A stretch of DNA of 64,000 bases from contig NZ_JWIF01000074.1 of assembly GCF_000812685.1 (NCBI RefSeq), positions 1-64,000 of the forward strand, read 5' to 3'. Made by a program: the position numbers and the translations under genes. Under the pieces are notes generated by a model. The model was not told the DNA's origin. It did not search any database and saw only the letters and a program-made list of their open reading frames with translations. Below are positions 44,101-53,866 of the stretch, in pieces. The DNA is from Halocynthiibacter namhaensis. Lineage in GTDB: Bacteria; Pseudomonadota; Alphaproteobacteria; Rhodobacterales; Rhodobacteraceae. Numbering within the stretch: the first letter of the stretch is position 1; each line of letters begins with the position of its first letter.

Positions 44101-44402
44101 CATCTGGATACGACACGTCGGCCAAGTTCGACACGCAAGGTGATCTGACCCAGTTCTGATCCGTTGGTTCAGTTACTGGATTTATTGCCACTATAGCACC
44201 AAGATACAGGATCAATGGCGTTACAGATTCTGCCCGCATCCTGATCCCGGAAAATATACTTCCAGATCAGGAGCGAAGCAAAAACACAAACATGATTACA
44301 AATACTATGCAGCCTTTGTCGCGTCAAAAGGTTGCTATTTCGTGACCGAAATAAGAAATTTTCAAGATTGTTTTGGGTGCAAAATTTGTTCATTGTGAAA
44401 AT
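44101..44402. other. Intergenic region, nothing assigned
   Basis: About 300 bases between the second DUF2484 gene and the broken gene at 44403. No hairpin with T-run, repeat or supported open frame was found. It probably contains the broken gene's promoter. Confidence 0.4.
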
Positions 44403-45178
44403 ATGATAAAAGCTAAAGATATCAACGACGCAGGCGACCTGAAGCTCTGGTTAACCCAGTTCCCAACTGAGACGCAGGAAGACCAAGATTACCTGCGCAG
44501 TATTTCCATTCAGATTGCCCATCGCGCCGCCGCACGCGTGTTGCCTTTAGAGTGGCAATTCGAAGGGGCGCGCAAGAGCAGCTTGAACGATTTGCTGTTC
44601 TTGCGTTGCAATCTGATCTCCGGTGGTGCCGGCGCTATGCCGCCTAAGGCAGTCATAGGCTTCGGCCGTGCCGTTGACACTGTGCAGGCCACCTATGCCG
44701 TCCATGAGGGCTATGATACCGATCCGCGGATACTGTCATTGCTGCCACTGCAACCGAGGTCATCGATTGTGCTGCCAACGTAGTACGTAACTTTATTGTC
44801 CCCGACGTTGCCTTTTACGCGGTCCGTGCCGCCTTTTGTGCGGACTGTGTGGCGATTGAAAATGGTGAAAACATCACGGGGCTGAAATTGTGGCTCGATG
44901 GGGGGAATGTCTTGGCTGGTGGGTGGGGGGATTTGTGTGTTGCACTGCGTGATCCTGCCGGTGGAAATGATCCGGAGGGATGGGAATTCTGGATTGATTT
45001 CTATGAAGGCCAGCTGTCCGGCCACCCTTTGCCTCTGGAGCTGATCAAAGATATTGCGATCAGTGGTGATATTGATTGGAAAAGTGACAACGCAAGCATC
45101 AACGCGGCGATTGGTGCGATTTACAGGCGTTTCAAGAAGGCTGCGAGCCACACAGTTGAGCGGTCTCAAACATGCTAG
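44403..45178 (+). pseudogene. Uncharacterised protein gene split by a one-base deletion
   Basis: Two open frames join into one protein of about 258 residues. The first starts at ATG 44403 (MIKAKDINDAGDLKLWLTQF) and leaves frame near 44728; the second frame then reads DTVIAATATEVIDCAANVV, NFIVPDVAFYAVRAAFCADC and on to EGWEFWIDFYEGQLSGHPLP and IYRRFKK. Adding one base in CGGAT (CGGGAT) restores it. The layout, an N-terminal AWL/IAHRAA helix pair, an Ala-rich middle and a W-x2-W-x2-(W/F)-Y-E-x2-L-x-G tail, resembles a family of Ala/Asp-repeat hypothetical proteins in Rhodobacterales. Function unknown. It interrupts the dcw cluster between murC and murB. Confidence 0.6.
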
Positions 45179-45360
45179 GGGCAATAACAGAGCCACTAGG
45201 GCGGCCTGAAGGTGAAATAATTCAAGAGGCCGTGTCGGCTTTTGACAATGGGTGACGCATTGGTTGCTGTGTGTTGCCGGAGTTGTGCATGGAGGAAACA
45301 AGTTTGCTCAGATCGGTAAAACGGTTAAAGACAGTGGCGTTTCCAGCAACTGAGGCCCCG

Positions 45361-46305
45361 ATGACCGAACTGACCAAACTTTCCGATCTCCCGCAGGTGC
45401 GTGGCACGTTGACTGAAAATCGTGATCTGGCGTCGCTGACTTGGATGCGTGTGGGTGGCCCTGCGGATGTGTTGTTTCAGCCTGCGGGTATTGATGATCT
45501 GGCGCAGTTCCTCAAGGCGCTGCCTGCGGATGTTCCTGTGTTTCCCATGGGTGTTGGGTCGAATTTGATTGTGCGTGACGGCGGGATTGCGGGTGTTGTC
45601 ATCCGGCTGGGGCGCGGCTTTAACGCGATTACGTTTGCGGATGGTGTCGTCACTGCGGGTGCGGCGGCGCTGGATGCCCATGTGGCGCGCAAAGCGGCAG
45701 AGCAGGGGCTTGATCTGACGTTCCTGCGCACGATACCTGGATCCATTGGCGGTGCCGTGCGGATGAACGCGGGATGCTATGGGCAGTATCTTGCCGATGT
45801 GTTCCACACTGCGACGGCGGTGACGCGTGAAGGTGATGTGGTTGAGTTAGGCGCGGGAGATCTGCAATTCGCCTATCGCCAGAGCGAACTTCCTGATGGG
45901 TGGGTTTTGACCCAAGTGCGTTTGAATGCTCCGTTGGGTGAGGCGGACGATTTGGTCGCCCGGATGGATGCGCAGTTGGCAAAACGTGATGAAACGCAGC
46001 CGACGAAAGATCGCACGGCGGGTTCGACGTTTCGCAACCCAGCTGGGTTTAGCTCGACGGGGCAGGCAGATGATACCCATGAATTGAAAGCATGGAAGGT
46101 TATTGATGATGCGGGCATGCGCGGTGAGCGTCTTGGCGGGGCCGAGATGAACCAGATGCATTCCAATTTCCTGACAAACCGAGATGGTGCCACGGCTGCT
46201 GACCTAGAAGGGTTGGGGGAACATGTACGGAAAAAGGTTTACGAAACCAGCGGTATTACGTTACAATGGGAAATTATGCGTGTGGGACGACAGCAGGCAG
46301 ATTAA
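45361..46305 (+). CDS. murB: UDP-N-acetylenolpyruvoylglucosamine reductase MurB
   Basis: 314 residues from ATG 45361 ([20 protein letters not shown]), after TGAGG; longer in-frame starts upstream lack conserved sequence. It is an FAD enzyme that reduces the enolpyruvyl group to make UDP-MurNAc. Motifs: [64 protein letters not shown] and [15 protein letters not shown]. Type and length fit the short MurB class. It precedes ddl by about 110 bases. Confidence 0.95.
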   Translation: MTELTKLSDLPQVRGTLTENRDLASLTWMRVGGPADVLFQPAGIDDLAQFLKALPADVPVFPMGVGSNLIVRDGGIAGVVIRLGRGFNAITFADGVVTAGAAALDAHVARKAAEQGLDLTFLRTIPGSIGGAVRMNAGCYGQYLADVFHTATAVTREGDVVELGAGDLQFAYRQSELPDGWVLTQVRLNAPLGEADDLVARMDAQLAKRDETQPTKDRTAGSTFRNPAGFSSTGQADDTHELKAWKVIDDAGMRGERLGGAEMNQMHSNFLTNRDGATAADLEGLGEHVRKKVYETSGITLQWEIMRVGRQQAD

Positions 46306-46418
46306 CTGTCGCTCATATTTGCAGTCACTGGGAAGACCCAGGGCTGAAAGTTGTAAAACGCGATCCATAAAGGGCGTGAAATGGCCGAACATAAGGCCAA
46401 AGGCGGTTAGAGGTGACG

Positions 46419-47351
46419 ATGTCGAGCAGGACAAGTCTCCGGATAGTAGTATTGATGGGCGGACCTTCAGCTGAACGCGAAGTGTCTTTGTCGTCTGGTC
46501 GCGAATGTGCGGCGGCTCTCCGGGGTGAAGGATTTGAAGTTATCGAGCTGGATCCTGGGAAGGATGCAGGGCAGGGCGCTGACCTTGTTGCGCGCCTATC
46601 TGAGGCCGCGCCCGACGTTGTGTTTAATGCTCTGCATGGTCAGTACGGCGAAGATGGTTTAATTCAAGGCCTGTTGGACTGGATGGGCTTGAAGTACACA
46701 CATTCCGGCGTGTTGGCTTCTGCGATATCTATGGATAAAGAACGCTCTAAGGCGATTTTTCGCGCTGCAGGTCTCCCGGTTGTTGAAAGTATCGTGGCGA
46801 CCGCGGAAGATGTGCGGGCGCGTCATGTGATGCAGCCGCCTTATGTTGTGAAACCTGTGAACGAAGGGTCCTCCGTGGGGATCTATATCGTGAACGAAGG
46901 GGCCAATACGCCTCCGCAATTGTCTGATGATATGCCCGAAACTGTGATGGTGGAAGCCTTCGCGCCAGGGCGGGAATTGACATGTACGGTTTTGGGGTCT
47001 GACTGCCCGCGCGCATTGGGCGTGACGGATATTATCACCGATGGTTGGTATGATTACGCTGCGAAATACGAAGCCGGCGGGTCGCGTCATGTGATCCCTG
47101 CGGACATCCCCTCGGATATTTACGCTGCTTGCCAAGATTTTGCATTGCGCGCGCATGCGGCGTTGGGCTGTACAGGCGTAAGCCGCACCGATTTTCGGTG
47201 GGACGAAGCCCGTGGGATTGATGGCTTGATCATTTTGGAAACAAACAATCAACCAGGCATGACCCCTACGTCTTTGACGCCCGAACAAGCAGCCCATGAG
47301 GGTATGGATTTCGGCGCATTTTGTCGCTTCCTGATTGAGGATGCGCTATGA
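46419..47351 (+). CDS. ddl: D-alanine--D-alanine ligase
   Basis: 310 residues; ATG 46419 follows AGAGG, and a GTG six bases earlier is an alternative. ATP-grasp enzyme joining two D-Ala for MurF. Motifs: VVLMGGPSAEREVSLSSGRE, FNALHGQYGEDGLIQGLLDW, PYVVKPVNEGSSVGIYIV, VEAFAPGRELTCTVLG and LILETNNQPGMTPTSLTPEQ. The E-T-N-N-Q-P-G-M-T loop is a variant of the usual E-x-N-T-x-P-G-M-T. It overlaps ftsQ by ATGA. Confidence 0.96.
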   Translation: MSSRTSLRIVVLMGGPSAEREVSLSSGRECAAALRGEGFEVIELDPGKDAGQGADLVARLSEAAPDVVFNALHGQYGEDGLIQGLLDWMGLKYTHSGVLASAISMDKERSKAIFRAAGLPVVESIVATAEDVRARHVMQPPYVVKPVNEGSSVGIYIVNEGANTPPQLSDDMPETVMVEAFAPGRELTCTVLGSDCPRALGVTDIITDGWYDYAAKYEAGGSRHVIPADIPSDIYAACQDFALRAHAALGCTGVSRTDFRWDEARGIDGLIILETNNQPGMTPTSLTPEQAAHEGMDFGAFCRFLIEDAL

Positions 47352-48400
47352 ACGACTTCCCCTCTGGCCCAGTCTTTGATCCTGCATTGCATGGACGTGC
47401 ACGGCCACACCAACCAGAGCGCCCTCGGACCCAAGAAGAAATGGAAGCGGAAAATCAAGCTCGGATCCAAGCGCGTATCCAAGCACGCATTCAGGCCCAT
47501 ATTGAGACGCATGGTCATTTGCAGCCTGCATTCCAGCCAGCCGCCGCGCCGCGCCGCGCGGACCCTGCGCCAAGCCGTATGGCCTATCGCATGCAACGCT
47601 TGTCTTTGACGCCGTTGTTTCGAGGTTTTTTGCGCTTAGGCGTCCCAGCAATTGCTGCGATTGGGGTGGGGATGTTTGTTCTCAACAACGATGATGCGCG
47701 TGAGATTATTAACACTCAGGTTGAAAGCCTGCGGAATGCCTTTGAAGAGCGCCCTGAATTTATGGTGCAGGCGATGTCGATTGACGGTGCATCAGAAAAA
47801 GTTTCGGCAGATATTCGTGTTATCTTGCCGTTGGATTTTCCCCTGACCAGTTTCGACATGGATCTTGAAGACATGCGCCGCCAGATCACCGAACTGGCCC
47901 CGGTTGCTTCGGCCAGTTTGCAGGTGCGTGACGCGGGAATTTTGCAGATTGACGTGATTGAGCGGGTGCCAGCTGTTGTGTGGCGGGGACCGGAAGGTGT
48001 GTTTTTGCTGGATGCAGACGGGGTTCGCATTCGTGAACTTCTTGCACGTGCCGAGCGCCCAGATCTGCCCTTGGTTACTGGTGTTGCTGCCGCTGAAGCC
48101 GTGCCGGAAGCGCGCCGTTTGATGGCCGTTGCAGCCCCCTTAGAGCAGCGCTTGCGCGGGCTTGTGCGTGTGGGTGCTCGTCGTTGGGATGTGGTTTTTG
48201 ATCGTGATCAGCGTGTGATGTTGCCAGCTGATGATCCTGTATCGGCGTTGCAGCGTGTTATGGCGCTGCATCATGCGCAGGACCTGCTGGAACGCGATAT
48301 TACGACAATTGATATGCGCATCGCTGAGCGGCCAACATTGCGTTTGGCGCAGGGTGCAAAAGAAGAATTACAACGCATTCGCGCGATGATGAGTGAGTGA
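47348..48400 (+). CDS. ftsQ: Cell division protein FtsQ, with repeat-bearing cytoplasmic tail
   Basis: 350 residues, overlapping the ddl stop by ATGA. One membrane helix (FLRLGVPAIAAIGVGMFVL, about 97-115) separates a long cytoplasmic tail from the periplasmic POTRA domain (MSIDGASEKVSADIRVILPL) and the FtsQ domain (VRVGARRWDVVFDRDQRVML). FtsQ recruits FtsL/FtsB and FtsWI. The tail is about 95 residues, longer than I expect, and contains ARIQARIQARIQAHIE, a four-residue repeat predicted to be helical. The repeat codons are degenerate, so it is not a recent DNA slippage. Confidence 0.93.
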   Translation: MNDFPSGPVFDPALHGRARPHQPERPRTQEEMEAENQARIQARIQARIQAHIETHGHLQPAFQPAAAPRRADPAPSRMAYRMQRLSLTPLFRGFLRLGVPAIAAIGVGMFVLNNDDAREIINTQVESLRNAFEERPEFMVQAMSIDGASEKVSADIRVILPLDFPLTSFDMDLEDMRRQITELAPVASASLQVRDAGILQIDVIERVPAVVWRGPEGVFLLDADGVRIRELLARAERPDLPLVTGVAAAEAVPEARRLMAVAAPLEQRLRGLVRVGARRWDVVFDRDQRVMLPADDPVSALQRVMALHHAQDLLERDITTIDMRIAERPTLRLAQGAKEELQRIRAMMSE

Positions 48401-48461
48401 TGAAAAGATTTATGCCGGGGTGTGAGGGACATATTTTGGCAAACGAGGCAAGGGATTAGCG

Positions 48462-49796
48462 ATGAGCGGTCTATACGAAACACAACGAGCAATGCGCAAC
48501 ATGCGCAAGGCGGCGATGCAACGCGGTGTGATCGCGGTTTTGGATGTTGGCACATCAAAAGTGGCCTGCTTGGTGTTGCGATTTGATGGCAATGACAGGG
48601 CGATGGACCTTGATGGGGTCGGTCCTTTGGCTGGTCAAAGCGGCTTTCGCGTAATCGGAGCGGCGACAACACGGTCACGTGGTGTGAAGTTCGGTGAAAT
48701 CGACGCGATTCAAGAAACGGAACGTGCCATTCGGACTGCGTTGCAGGCCGCACAAAAGATGGCGGACGTACGGGTTGATCATGTAATGACCTGTTTTTCA
48801 GGCGCCAATCCCCGCAGCTATGGCCTTGCAGGTGAAGTCGATCTTGAAAGTGGCCCTGTTTCTGAAGGCGATATCGCACGGGTTTTGGCTGGGGCGGATG
48901 TGCCTGATTATGGACAGGGGCGCGAAGTTCTACACGCGCAACCGGTCAACTTTGCTGTGGATCACCGGTCTGGATATGGAGACCCGCGCGGGCAGATTGG
49001 CAACCGTTTGGCTGCGGATCTGCATATGCTTACGATTGACGCGCATGTCATTCAAAATATTCTATATTGCGTGAAGCGCTGTGATCTCGAATTGGCTGGG
49101 TTGGCGTCGTCGGCCTATGTGTCCGGCGTTTCGTCCCTCGTTGAAGATGAGCAGGAGTTGGGTTCTGCTTGTGTCGACCTAGGCGGTGGATCCACAGGGA
49201 TTTCAGTCTTTATTAAGAAACATATGATTTACGCTGACGCAGTGCGTCTTGGCGGTGATCACGTGACAGGCGACGTTTCTGTTGGGCTACAAGTGCCTTG
49301 GCAGACAGCTGAACGTATTAAAACATTGCATGGCGGTGTGGTTGCGACGGGTATGGATGATCGTGAGATGATCGAAACCGCCGGCGAAACGGGCGATTGG
49401 GAACATGATCGGCGACAAGTGTCGCGGGCGGAACTGATTGGTATCATGCGGCCTCGTGTGGAAGAAATATTGGAAGAGGTTCGCGCGCGCCTAGATGCGG
49501 CGGGATTTGAAAGCCTTCCTGGTCAAAAGATTGTGTTGACGGGCGGCGGCAGTCAAATTCCCGGATTGGATGGGCTTGCCAGTCGCATCTTAGGGCAGCA
49601 AGTGCGTCTTGGTCGACCCATGCGGGTGCAAGGATTGCCGCAAGCGGCCACAGGGCCAGGGTTTTCGTCTGCAGTTGGGCTTTCGCTTTTTGCGGCCAAC
49701 CCGCAAGATGAATATTGGGATTTCGATGTTCCGACCGAAACTTACCCCGCACGCAGCTTGCGTCGAGCGGTGCGTTGGTTCAAAGACAACTGGTAG
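48462..49796 (+). CDS. ftsA: Cell division protein FtsA
   Basis: 444 residues. Actin-like ATPase that ties FtsZ to the inner membrane. Phosphate-1 VIAVLDVGTSKVACLVL, phosphate-2 CVDLGGGSTGISVFIKKHM and adenosine motif IVLTGGGSQIPGLDGLASRI are visible. The C-terminus is basic and amphipathic (SLRRAVRWFKDNW), as needed for membrane binding. It begins 61 bases after ftsQ. Confidence 0.96.
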   Translation: MSGLYETQRAMRNMRKAAMQRGVIAVLDVGTSKVACLVLRFDGNDRAMDLDGVGPLAGQSGFRVIGAATTRSRGVKFGEIDAIQETERAIRTALQAAQKMADVRVDHVMTCFSGANPRSYGLAGEVDLESGPVSEGDIARVLAGADVPDYGQGREVLHAQPVNFAVDHRSGYGDPRGQIGNRLAADLHMLTIDAHVIQNILYCVKRCDLELAGLASSAYVSGVSSLVEDEQELGSACVDLGGGSTGISVFIKKHMIYADAVRLGGDHVTGDVSVGLQVPWQTAERIKTLHGGVVATGMDDREMIETAGETGDWEHDRRQVSRAELIGIMRPRVEEILEEVRARLDAAGFESLPGQKIVLTGGGSQIPGLDGLASRILGQQVRLGRPMRVQGLPQAATGPGFSSAVGLSLFAANPQDEYWDFDVPTETYPARSLRRAVRWFKDNW

Positions 49797-49883
49797 GTTC
49801 GAAAATCAGTTTTTCCGGGCCTGGGTCTTGCGATTCTGGCGAAATCCCGCGCAAATGGATTGGTAAAACACAATATTTTGTAC

Positions 49884-49921
49884 TTAGGTGACTTTTTTAG
49901 GTGACGTTGCGCGTTCGTCAC
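49884..49921. promoter_or_regulatory. Repeats upstream of ftsZ, candidate operator
   Basis: The word TTAGGTGAC occurs twice (49884-49892 and 49897-49905), 13 bases apart, and the second overlaps a perfect inverted repeat GTGACG-N9-CGTCAC (49901-49921). A GAATC site, the CcrM target GANTC, follows at 49926-49930. Position 90-130 bases before ftsZ suggests control of its promoter; the binding protein is unknown. Confidence 0.45.
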
Positions 49922-50012
49922 GGTAGAATCGTCCAAACAAAGATTATTCGATCAGGCAAATCAGTGGGACAACTGGGTCAGATCAGATGGTAACAAACAG
50001 GCGGATAATAAC

Positions 50013-51614
50013 ATGGCACTGAATTTCACGAATTCCGATCAGGAAGATCTAACCCCCCGTATAACCGTTTTTGGTGTCGGTGGTGCGGGCGGCAATGCTG
50101 TCAACAATATGATCGAGAAAGAATTGGATGGCGTTGAATTCGTCGTCGCCAACACGGATGCGCAAGCATTGCAGAGCTCGCGTTCGCAGGCTCGCATCCA
50201 AATGGGCGTTAAAGTTACCGAAGGTCTTGGTGCTGGTGCACGCCCTTCCGTTGGTGCCGCTGCTGCAGAAGAAACGATCGAAAGCATTGTTGATCATCTT
50301 GCCGGCGCACATATGTGTTTTATCACCGCAGGTATGGGGGGGGGCACTGGTACTGGTGCCGCGCCAATTATTGCGCAAGCTGCGCGTGAATTGGGCGTGT
50401 TGACGGTAGGTGTTGTGACCAAGCCGTTCCAATTCGAAGGCAATAAGCGGATGAAGCAAGCCGAAGAAGGGGTTGAAGCCCTTCAGAAGGTTGTGGACAC
50501 GCTGATCATCATTCCAAACCAGAACCTTTTCCGTCTGGCGAATGAAAAGACGACATTCACTGAGGCGTTTTCACTTGCTGATGACGTGCTTTATCAAGGT
50601 GTTAAAGGTGTGACGGATCTTATGGTTCGTCCTGGCCTGATCAACCTCGACTTTGCTGATGTTCGCGCCGTAATGGACGAAATGGGTAAAGCGATGATGG
50701 GCACCGGCGAAGCTGAAGGCGAAGATCGCGCTGTTCAGGCGGCTGAAAAAGCCATTGCGAACCCACTGCTTGACGAGATTTCTTTGCGTGGCGCGCGTGG
50801 CGTGTTGATCAACATCACTGGCGGTTATGACCTGACATTGTTTGAACTTGACGAAGCGGCGAACCGCATTCGTGAAGAAGTTGATCCAGAAGCTAATATC
50901 ATTGTTGGTTCCACATTGGATACAACGCTTGATGGTATGATGCGTGTTTCCGTTGTTGCAACTGGTATTGATGCGCGTGACGGTTCGGCTGATATGCCTG
51001 TCCCGCGCCGCCGTTTGGCTGAACCTTTGGCGCAAGAAACTGCTGCTGAGGTCGAGGTGGCTGCTACGTCAACACCTGCTGACGTTACCGCGAATCCTGC
51101 GATGCCAGAACCTTCGCTTTTTAGCGAAATTGATGCAACTGTTGCGGCGGCTACGGCAGATCAGCTTGAGGGATCTGCATCTGATGATGCGCTTCCACCG
51201 CCCGCTTATCAACCTGCCCCGCGCATCGAAATGGCACCGACCGAGCCAGCAGCGTCTGAGTTTGTAGCACCTCGTGCACCTGCGGCAGGCACGCCATCTC
51301 CCGAGGCGCTTGCGCGTCTTCAGGCCGCGGTTCAAAATGCACCGACACCTGTTGCTGCGCCTGCTGTCGAAGCATTGGCGCCGCGCCCAGCTGCAGTCGC
51401 AGCGCCGCGACCGGTGGAACCCGCTTCTGAGCCTAAGCAACGCTTTGGGATCAACTCATTGATCAATCGGATGACAGGTCATGCAGGGGAGGGCGATGCA
51501 ACGCCACGTCCTGCGATGGCTGCCCGGGATCTGAATTCTCACCCCGAGGAAGACAGTGACATGGAGCAAGAGCGGATCGAGATCCCTGCATTCTTGCGTC
51601 GCCAAGCGAATTAA
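50013..51614 (+). CDS. ftsZ: Cell division GTPase FtsZ
   Basis: 533 residues. The tubulin-like core (residues 1 to about 325) has [12 protein letters not shown], the tubulin signature [13 protein letters not shown] and the T7-loop [20 protein letters not shown], the catalytic part that completes the GTPase site. A long Pro/Ala-rich linker of about 170 residues, common in alphaproteobacteria, leads to the C-terminal peptide [11 protein letters not shown] that binds FtsA and other partners. The ring it forms directs septum synthesis. It has its own leader of 216 bases and a terminator. Confidence 0.98.
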   Translation: MALNFTNSDQEDLTPRITVFGVGGAGGNAVNNMIEKELDGVEFVVANTDAQALQSSRSQARIQMGVKVTEGLGAGARPSVGAAAAEETIESIVDHLAGAHMCFITAGMGGGTGTGAAPIIAQAARELGVLTVGVVTKPFQFEGNKRMKQAEEGVEALQKVVDTLIIIPNQNLFRLANEKTTFTEAFSLADDVLYQGVKGVTDLMVRPGLINLDFADVRAVMDEMGKAMMGTGEAEGEDRAVQAAEKAIANPLLDEISLRGARGVLINITGGYDLTLFELDEAANRIREEVDPEANIIVGSTLDTTLDGMMRVSVVATGIDARDGSADMPVPRRRLAEPLAQETAAEVEVAATSTPADVTANPAMPEPSLFSEIDATVAAATADQLEGSASDDALPPPAYQPAPRIEMAPTEPAASEFVAPRAPAAGTPSPEALARLQAAVQNAPTPVAAPAVEALAPRPAAVAAPRPVEPASEPKQRFGINSLINRMTGHAGEGDATPRPAMAARDLNSHPEEDSDMEQERIEIPAFLRRQAN

Positions 51615-51648
51615 ATCCCTTTGGCAAGCACCTGTGTATTTCGAAATC

Positions 51649-51676
51649 AGCCCGCTTCCGCGGGCTTTTTTCTTTT
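51649..51676 (+). terminator. Terminator of ftsZ
   Basis: AGCCCGC pairs with GCGGGCT around TTCC, followed by TTTTTCTTTT. It separates ftsZ from lpxC, which therefore needs its own promoter in 51677-51839. Confidence 0.93.
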
Positions 51677-51839
51677 GATATTAGTGGGTTGATCTGTGGT
51701 TGATCTTTTTAAGCGAAGAATTGCCTATGCTGGAAATCTGATGTTTCAGTTGGTTACAAAGATTGAATTGTCTCTTTTGGGCCGACGGCCTATCTATCTG
51801 CAGCGGGCAGAAAAGTCCGTGTTCAACCCGAGGTTCGTT

Positions 51840-52775
51840 TTGCAGACAACTGTTAAAAATTCCGTTAGCTTTTCTGGTACCGGCCTTCATTCCGGAAAAC
51901 CCGCGACACTCACTGTGTGCCCGGCTTCCGCAGAATATGGCATTTGGTTCCGGCGCACGGATTTGTCTGGTAATACATTGGTTCCTGCGCGTTGGGATGC
52001 TGTGATTGAAGGTGCCGCGCTGTGTACTCGATTGCGCAATTCTGCGGATGTTGAGGTTTCCACCGTTGAACATATCATGGCTGCCCTTGCGGGTTGCGGA
52101 ATTCACAACGCGTTTGTTGAGGTCGATGGACCGGAAGTGCCCATTTTGGATGGCAGCGCACGCCCATTCGTTGAAGGGCTGATGCGGGTCGGAACGCAAG
52201 TGTTGAATGCGCCAGTTCGCGCGTTTGAAGTGTTGAAAACTGTAGAGGTTCGCCAGGGCGAGGCCGTTGCCCGCCTTGAGCCATCCTCCAGCCTGTTCAT
52301 CGACTTCAAGATTGAATTTTCCGACGCCGCGATTGGCAATCAGGGCAAAACTCTGAGCCTCTCGAATGGTAATTTTGTGCGTGAGCTCTGTGACAGTCGT
52401 ACATTCTGCCGTCAAAGTGATGTCGACGCGATGCGTGCCAATGGGCTGGCATTGGGTGGCACCATGGAAAACGCGGTGGTTGTGGATGGGGCTAAGGTGT
52501 TGTCTCCTGGCGGCTTGCGTCATGATGACGAAGCTGTGCGCCACAAAATGCTTGATGCATTGGGTGACTTGGCATTGGCAGGCGCACCAGTTTTGGGACG
52601 CTATACAGGGTTTCGCGCGGGTCATGCGCTGACAAACCAATTGTTGCGTGCATTATTTGCCGATCCTAATGCGTTTCGGATGATTACTTGTAGCTCCGAT
52701 ACCGCTGCGCGCCTTCCCGGTGCTGGGTTGCATAAAAGTGATCTACCTGAAGCATCTGTGCAGGCTATCGCCTAA
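51840..52775 (+). CDS. lpxC: UDP-3-O-acyl-GlcNAc deacetylase LpxC
   Basis: 311 residues if started at TTG 51840, six bases after GAGG; this gives the family N-terminus MQTTVKNSVSFSGTGLHSGK. ATG 51741 and GTG 51696 would add 33 or 48 unrelated residues. Zinc enzyme for the committed step of lipid A synthesis: VEHIMAALAGCGIHNAFVEV carries one zinc His, and HDDEAVRHKMLDALGDLAL the H-K-x-L-D-A-x-G-D motif with the other ligands; the catalytic His is in GHALTNQLL. Complete and normal length. Regulation by FtsH proteolysis is known elsewhere and not visible here. Confidence 0.93.
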   Translation: MQTTVKNSVSFSGTGLHSGKPATLTVCPASAEYGIWFRRTDLSGNTLVPARWDAVIEGAALCTRLRNSADVEVSTVEHIMAALAGCGIHNAFVEVDGPEVPILDGSARPFVEGLMRVGTQVLNAPVRAFEVLKTVEVRQGEAVARLEPSSSLFIDFKIEFSDAAIGNQGKTLSLSNGNFVRELCDSRTFCRQSDVDAMRANGLALGGTMENAVVVDGAKVLSPGGLRHDDEAVRHKMLDALGDLALAGAPVLGRYTGFRAGHALTNQLLRALFADPNAFRMITCSSDTAARLPGAGLHKSDLPEASVQAIA

Positions 52776-52960
52776 ATCTGAATTTTGGCGGCGTCTCATT
52801 GCCCTTATTTTCTTGAAAATTATCCGTGGCTTGGCGAATGTCAGCCCGTTGTGCATCGAAATTATGCGAAACCCGTTTTGCCGCAGATTTTTCTGTGCTA
52901 GACCAAACAAGACCAAACCGGGTTTTGCCGGATAAAACGAATTTCAGGGTAGGCCTGCAG

Positions 52961-53842
52961 ATGAAAACAGTGTTGAAAACCGTTAGTCTAATTGCTGTTA
53001 TCAGTGTGTTATCTGCTTGCGGTAGTCGTGATGCGGAAAGCCCAAAGCGTGGCTTCTTGGGGGGCTTTTTTACCAATAAGAACGAAGAGCCATCGCTCGA
53101 AAGCTTCACCGCGGAAGAGATCTTTCAGCAAGCAGAATATGCGTTGGAAAACAGACGCAAGCCGGACGAAGGCATTAGGTTGTTTGGCGAAATCGAACGG
53201 CTATATCCATATTCTGAATTCGCTAAACGTGCATTGATTATGCAGGCTTTTGCGTATCATGGTGCGAATGATTTCGAAAACAGCCGTGCAGCTGCACAGC
53301 GTTATATCGATTTCTATCCAGCGGATGATGACGCGGCCTACGCGCAGTATTTGCTGGCTTTATCTTATTATGACCAGATCGATGAAATCGGTCGCGATCA
53401 AGGCCTAACCTTCCAAGCGTTGCAATCCCTGCGCACAGTGATCGAGCGTTATCCTGATACAGAATACGCCCGTTCCGCCATCTTGAAATTTGATCTCGCC
53501 TTTGACCACCTTGGGGCGAAGGAAATGGAAATTGGCCGGTATTATTTGTCACGCGGCCACTATGCTGCTGCGATCAATCGGTTCAGGGTTGTGGTGGAGC
53601 AATTCCAAACCACCAGCCACACCGCCGAAGCATTGCATCGTTTGGTCGAAGCGTATCTGTCGTTGGGCCTAACGGACGAGGCCCAGACTGCTGCTGCCGT
53701 TCTTGGTCACAACTTCCAATCGTCTGAGTTCTATCAAGACAGTCACAACCTGTTGACCGGGCAAGGGCTTGCGCCGAACCCACGTGGCAACAATTGGTTG
53801 GCCCAGATTTATCGTCAAACCGTGAAGGGGGAATGGCTCTGA
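52961..53842 (+). CDS. bamD: Outer membrane assembly lipoprotein BamD
   Basis: 293 residues. A lipoprotein signal MKTVLKTVSLIAVISVLSAC ends in the lipobox L-S-A-C, with the lipidated Cys at 20. Tetratricopeptide-like helices follow (EEIFQQAEYALENRRKPDEG, IERLYPYSEFAKRALIMQAF, DNF-type segment ANDFENSRAAAQRYIDFYP). BamD is part of the BAM complex that inserts beta-barrel proteins in the outer membrane. A longer frame starts upstream but would hide the signal. lpxC lies before it and recN 24 bases after, a common arrangement in this group. Confidence 0.95.
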   Translation: MKTVLKTVSLIAVISVLSACGSRDAESPKRGFLGGFFTNKNEEPSLESFTAEEIFQQAEYALENRRKPDEGIRLFGEIERLYPYSEFAKRALIMQAFAYHGANDFENSRAAAQRYIDFYPADDDAAYAQYLLALSYYDQIDEIGRDQGLTFQALQSLRTVIERYPDTEYARSAILKFDLAFDHLGAKEMEIGRYYLSRGHYAAAINRFRVVVEQFQTTSHTAEALHRLVEAYLSLGLTDEAQTAAAVLGHNFQSSEFYQDSHNLLTGQGLAPNPRGNNWLAQIYRQTVKGEWL

Positions 53843-53866
53843 TCGGGCCACTCTCGGGGGGACTAT

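Noticed and set aside
51696-51839. Extending LpxC to the upstream GTG or ATG
   Set aside because: The added residues are unlike any LpxC N-terminus, while TTG 51840 has a well placed GAGG and yields the family start.
51681-52640. A 319-codon frame antisense to lpxC
   Set aside because: It has no ribosome site or recognisable domain, and lpxC motifs occupy the same DNA.
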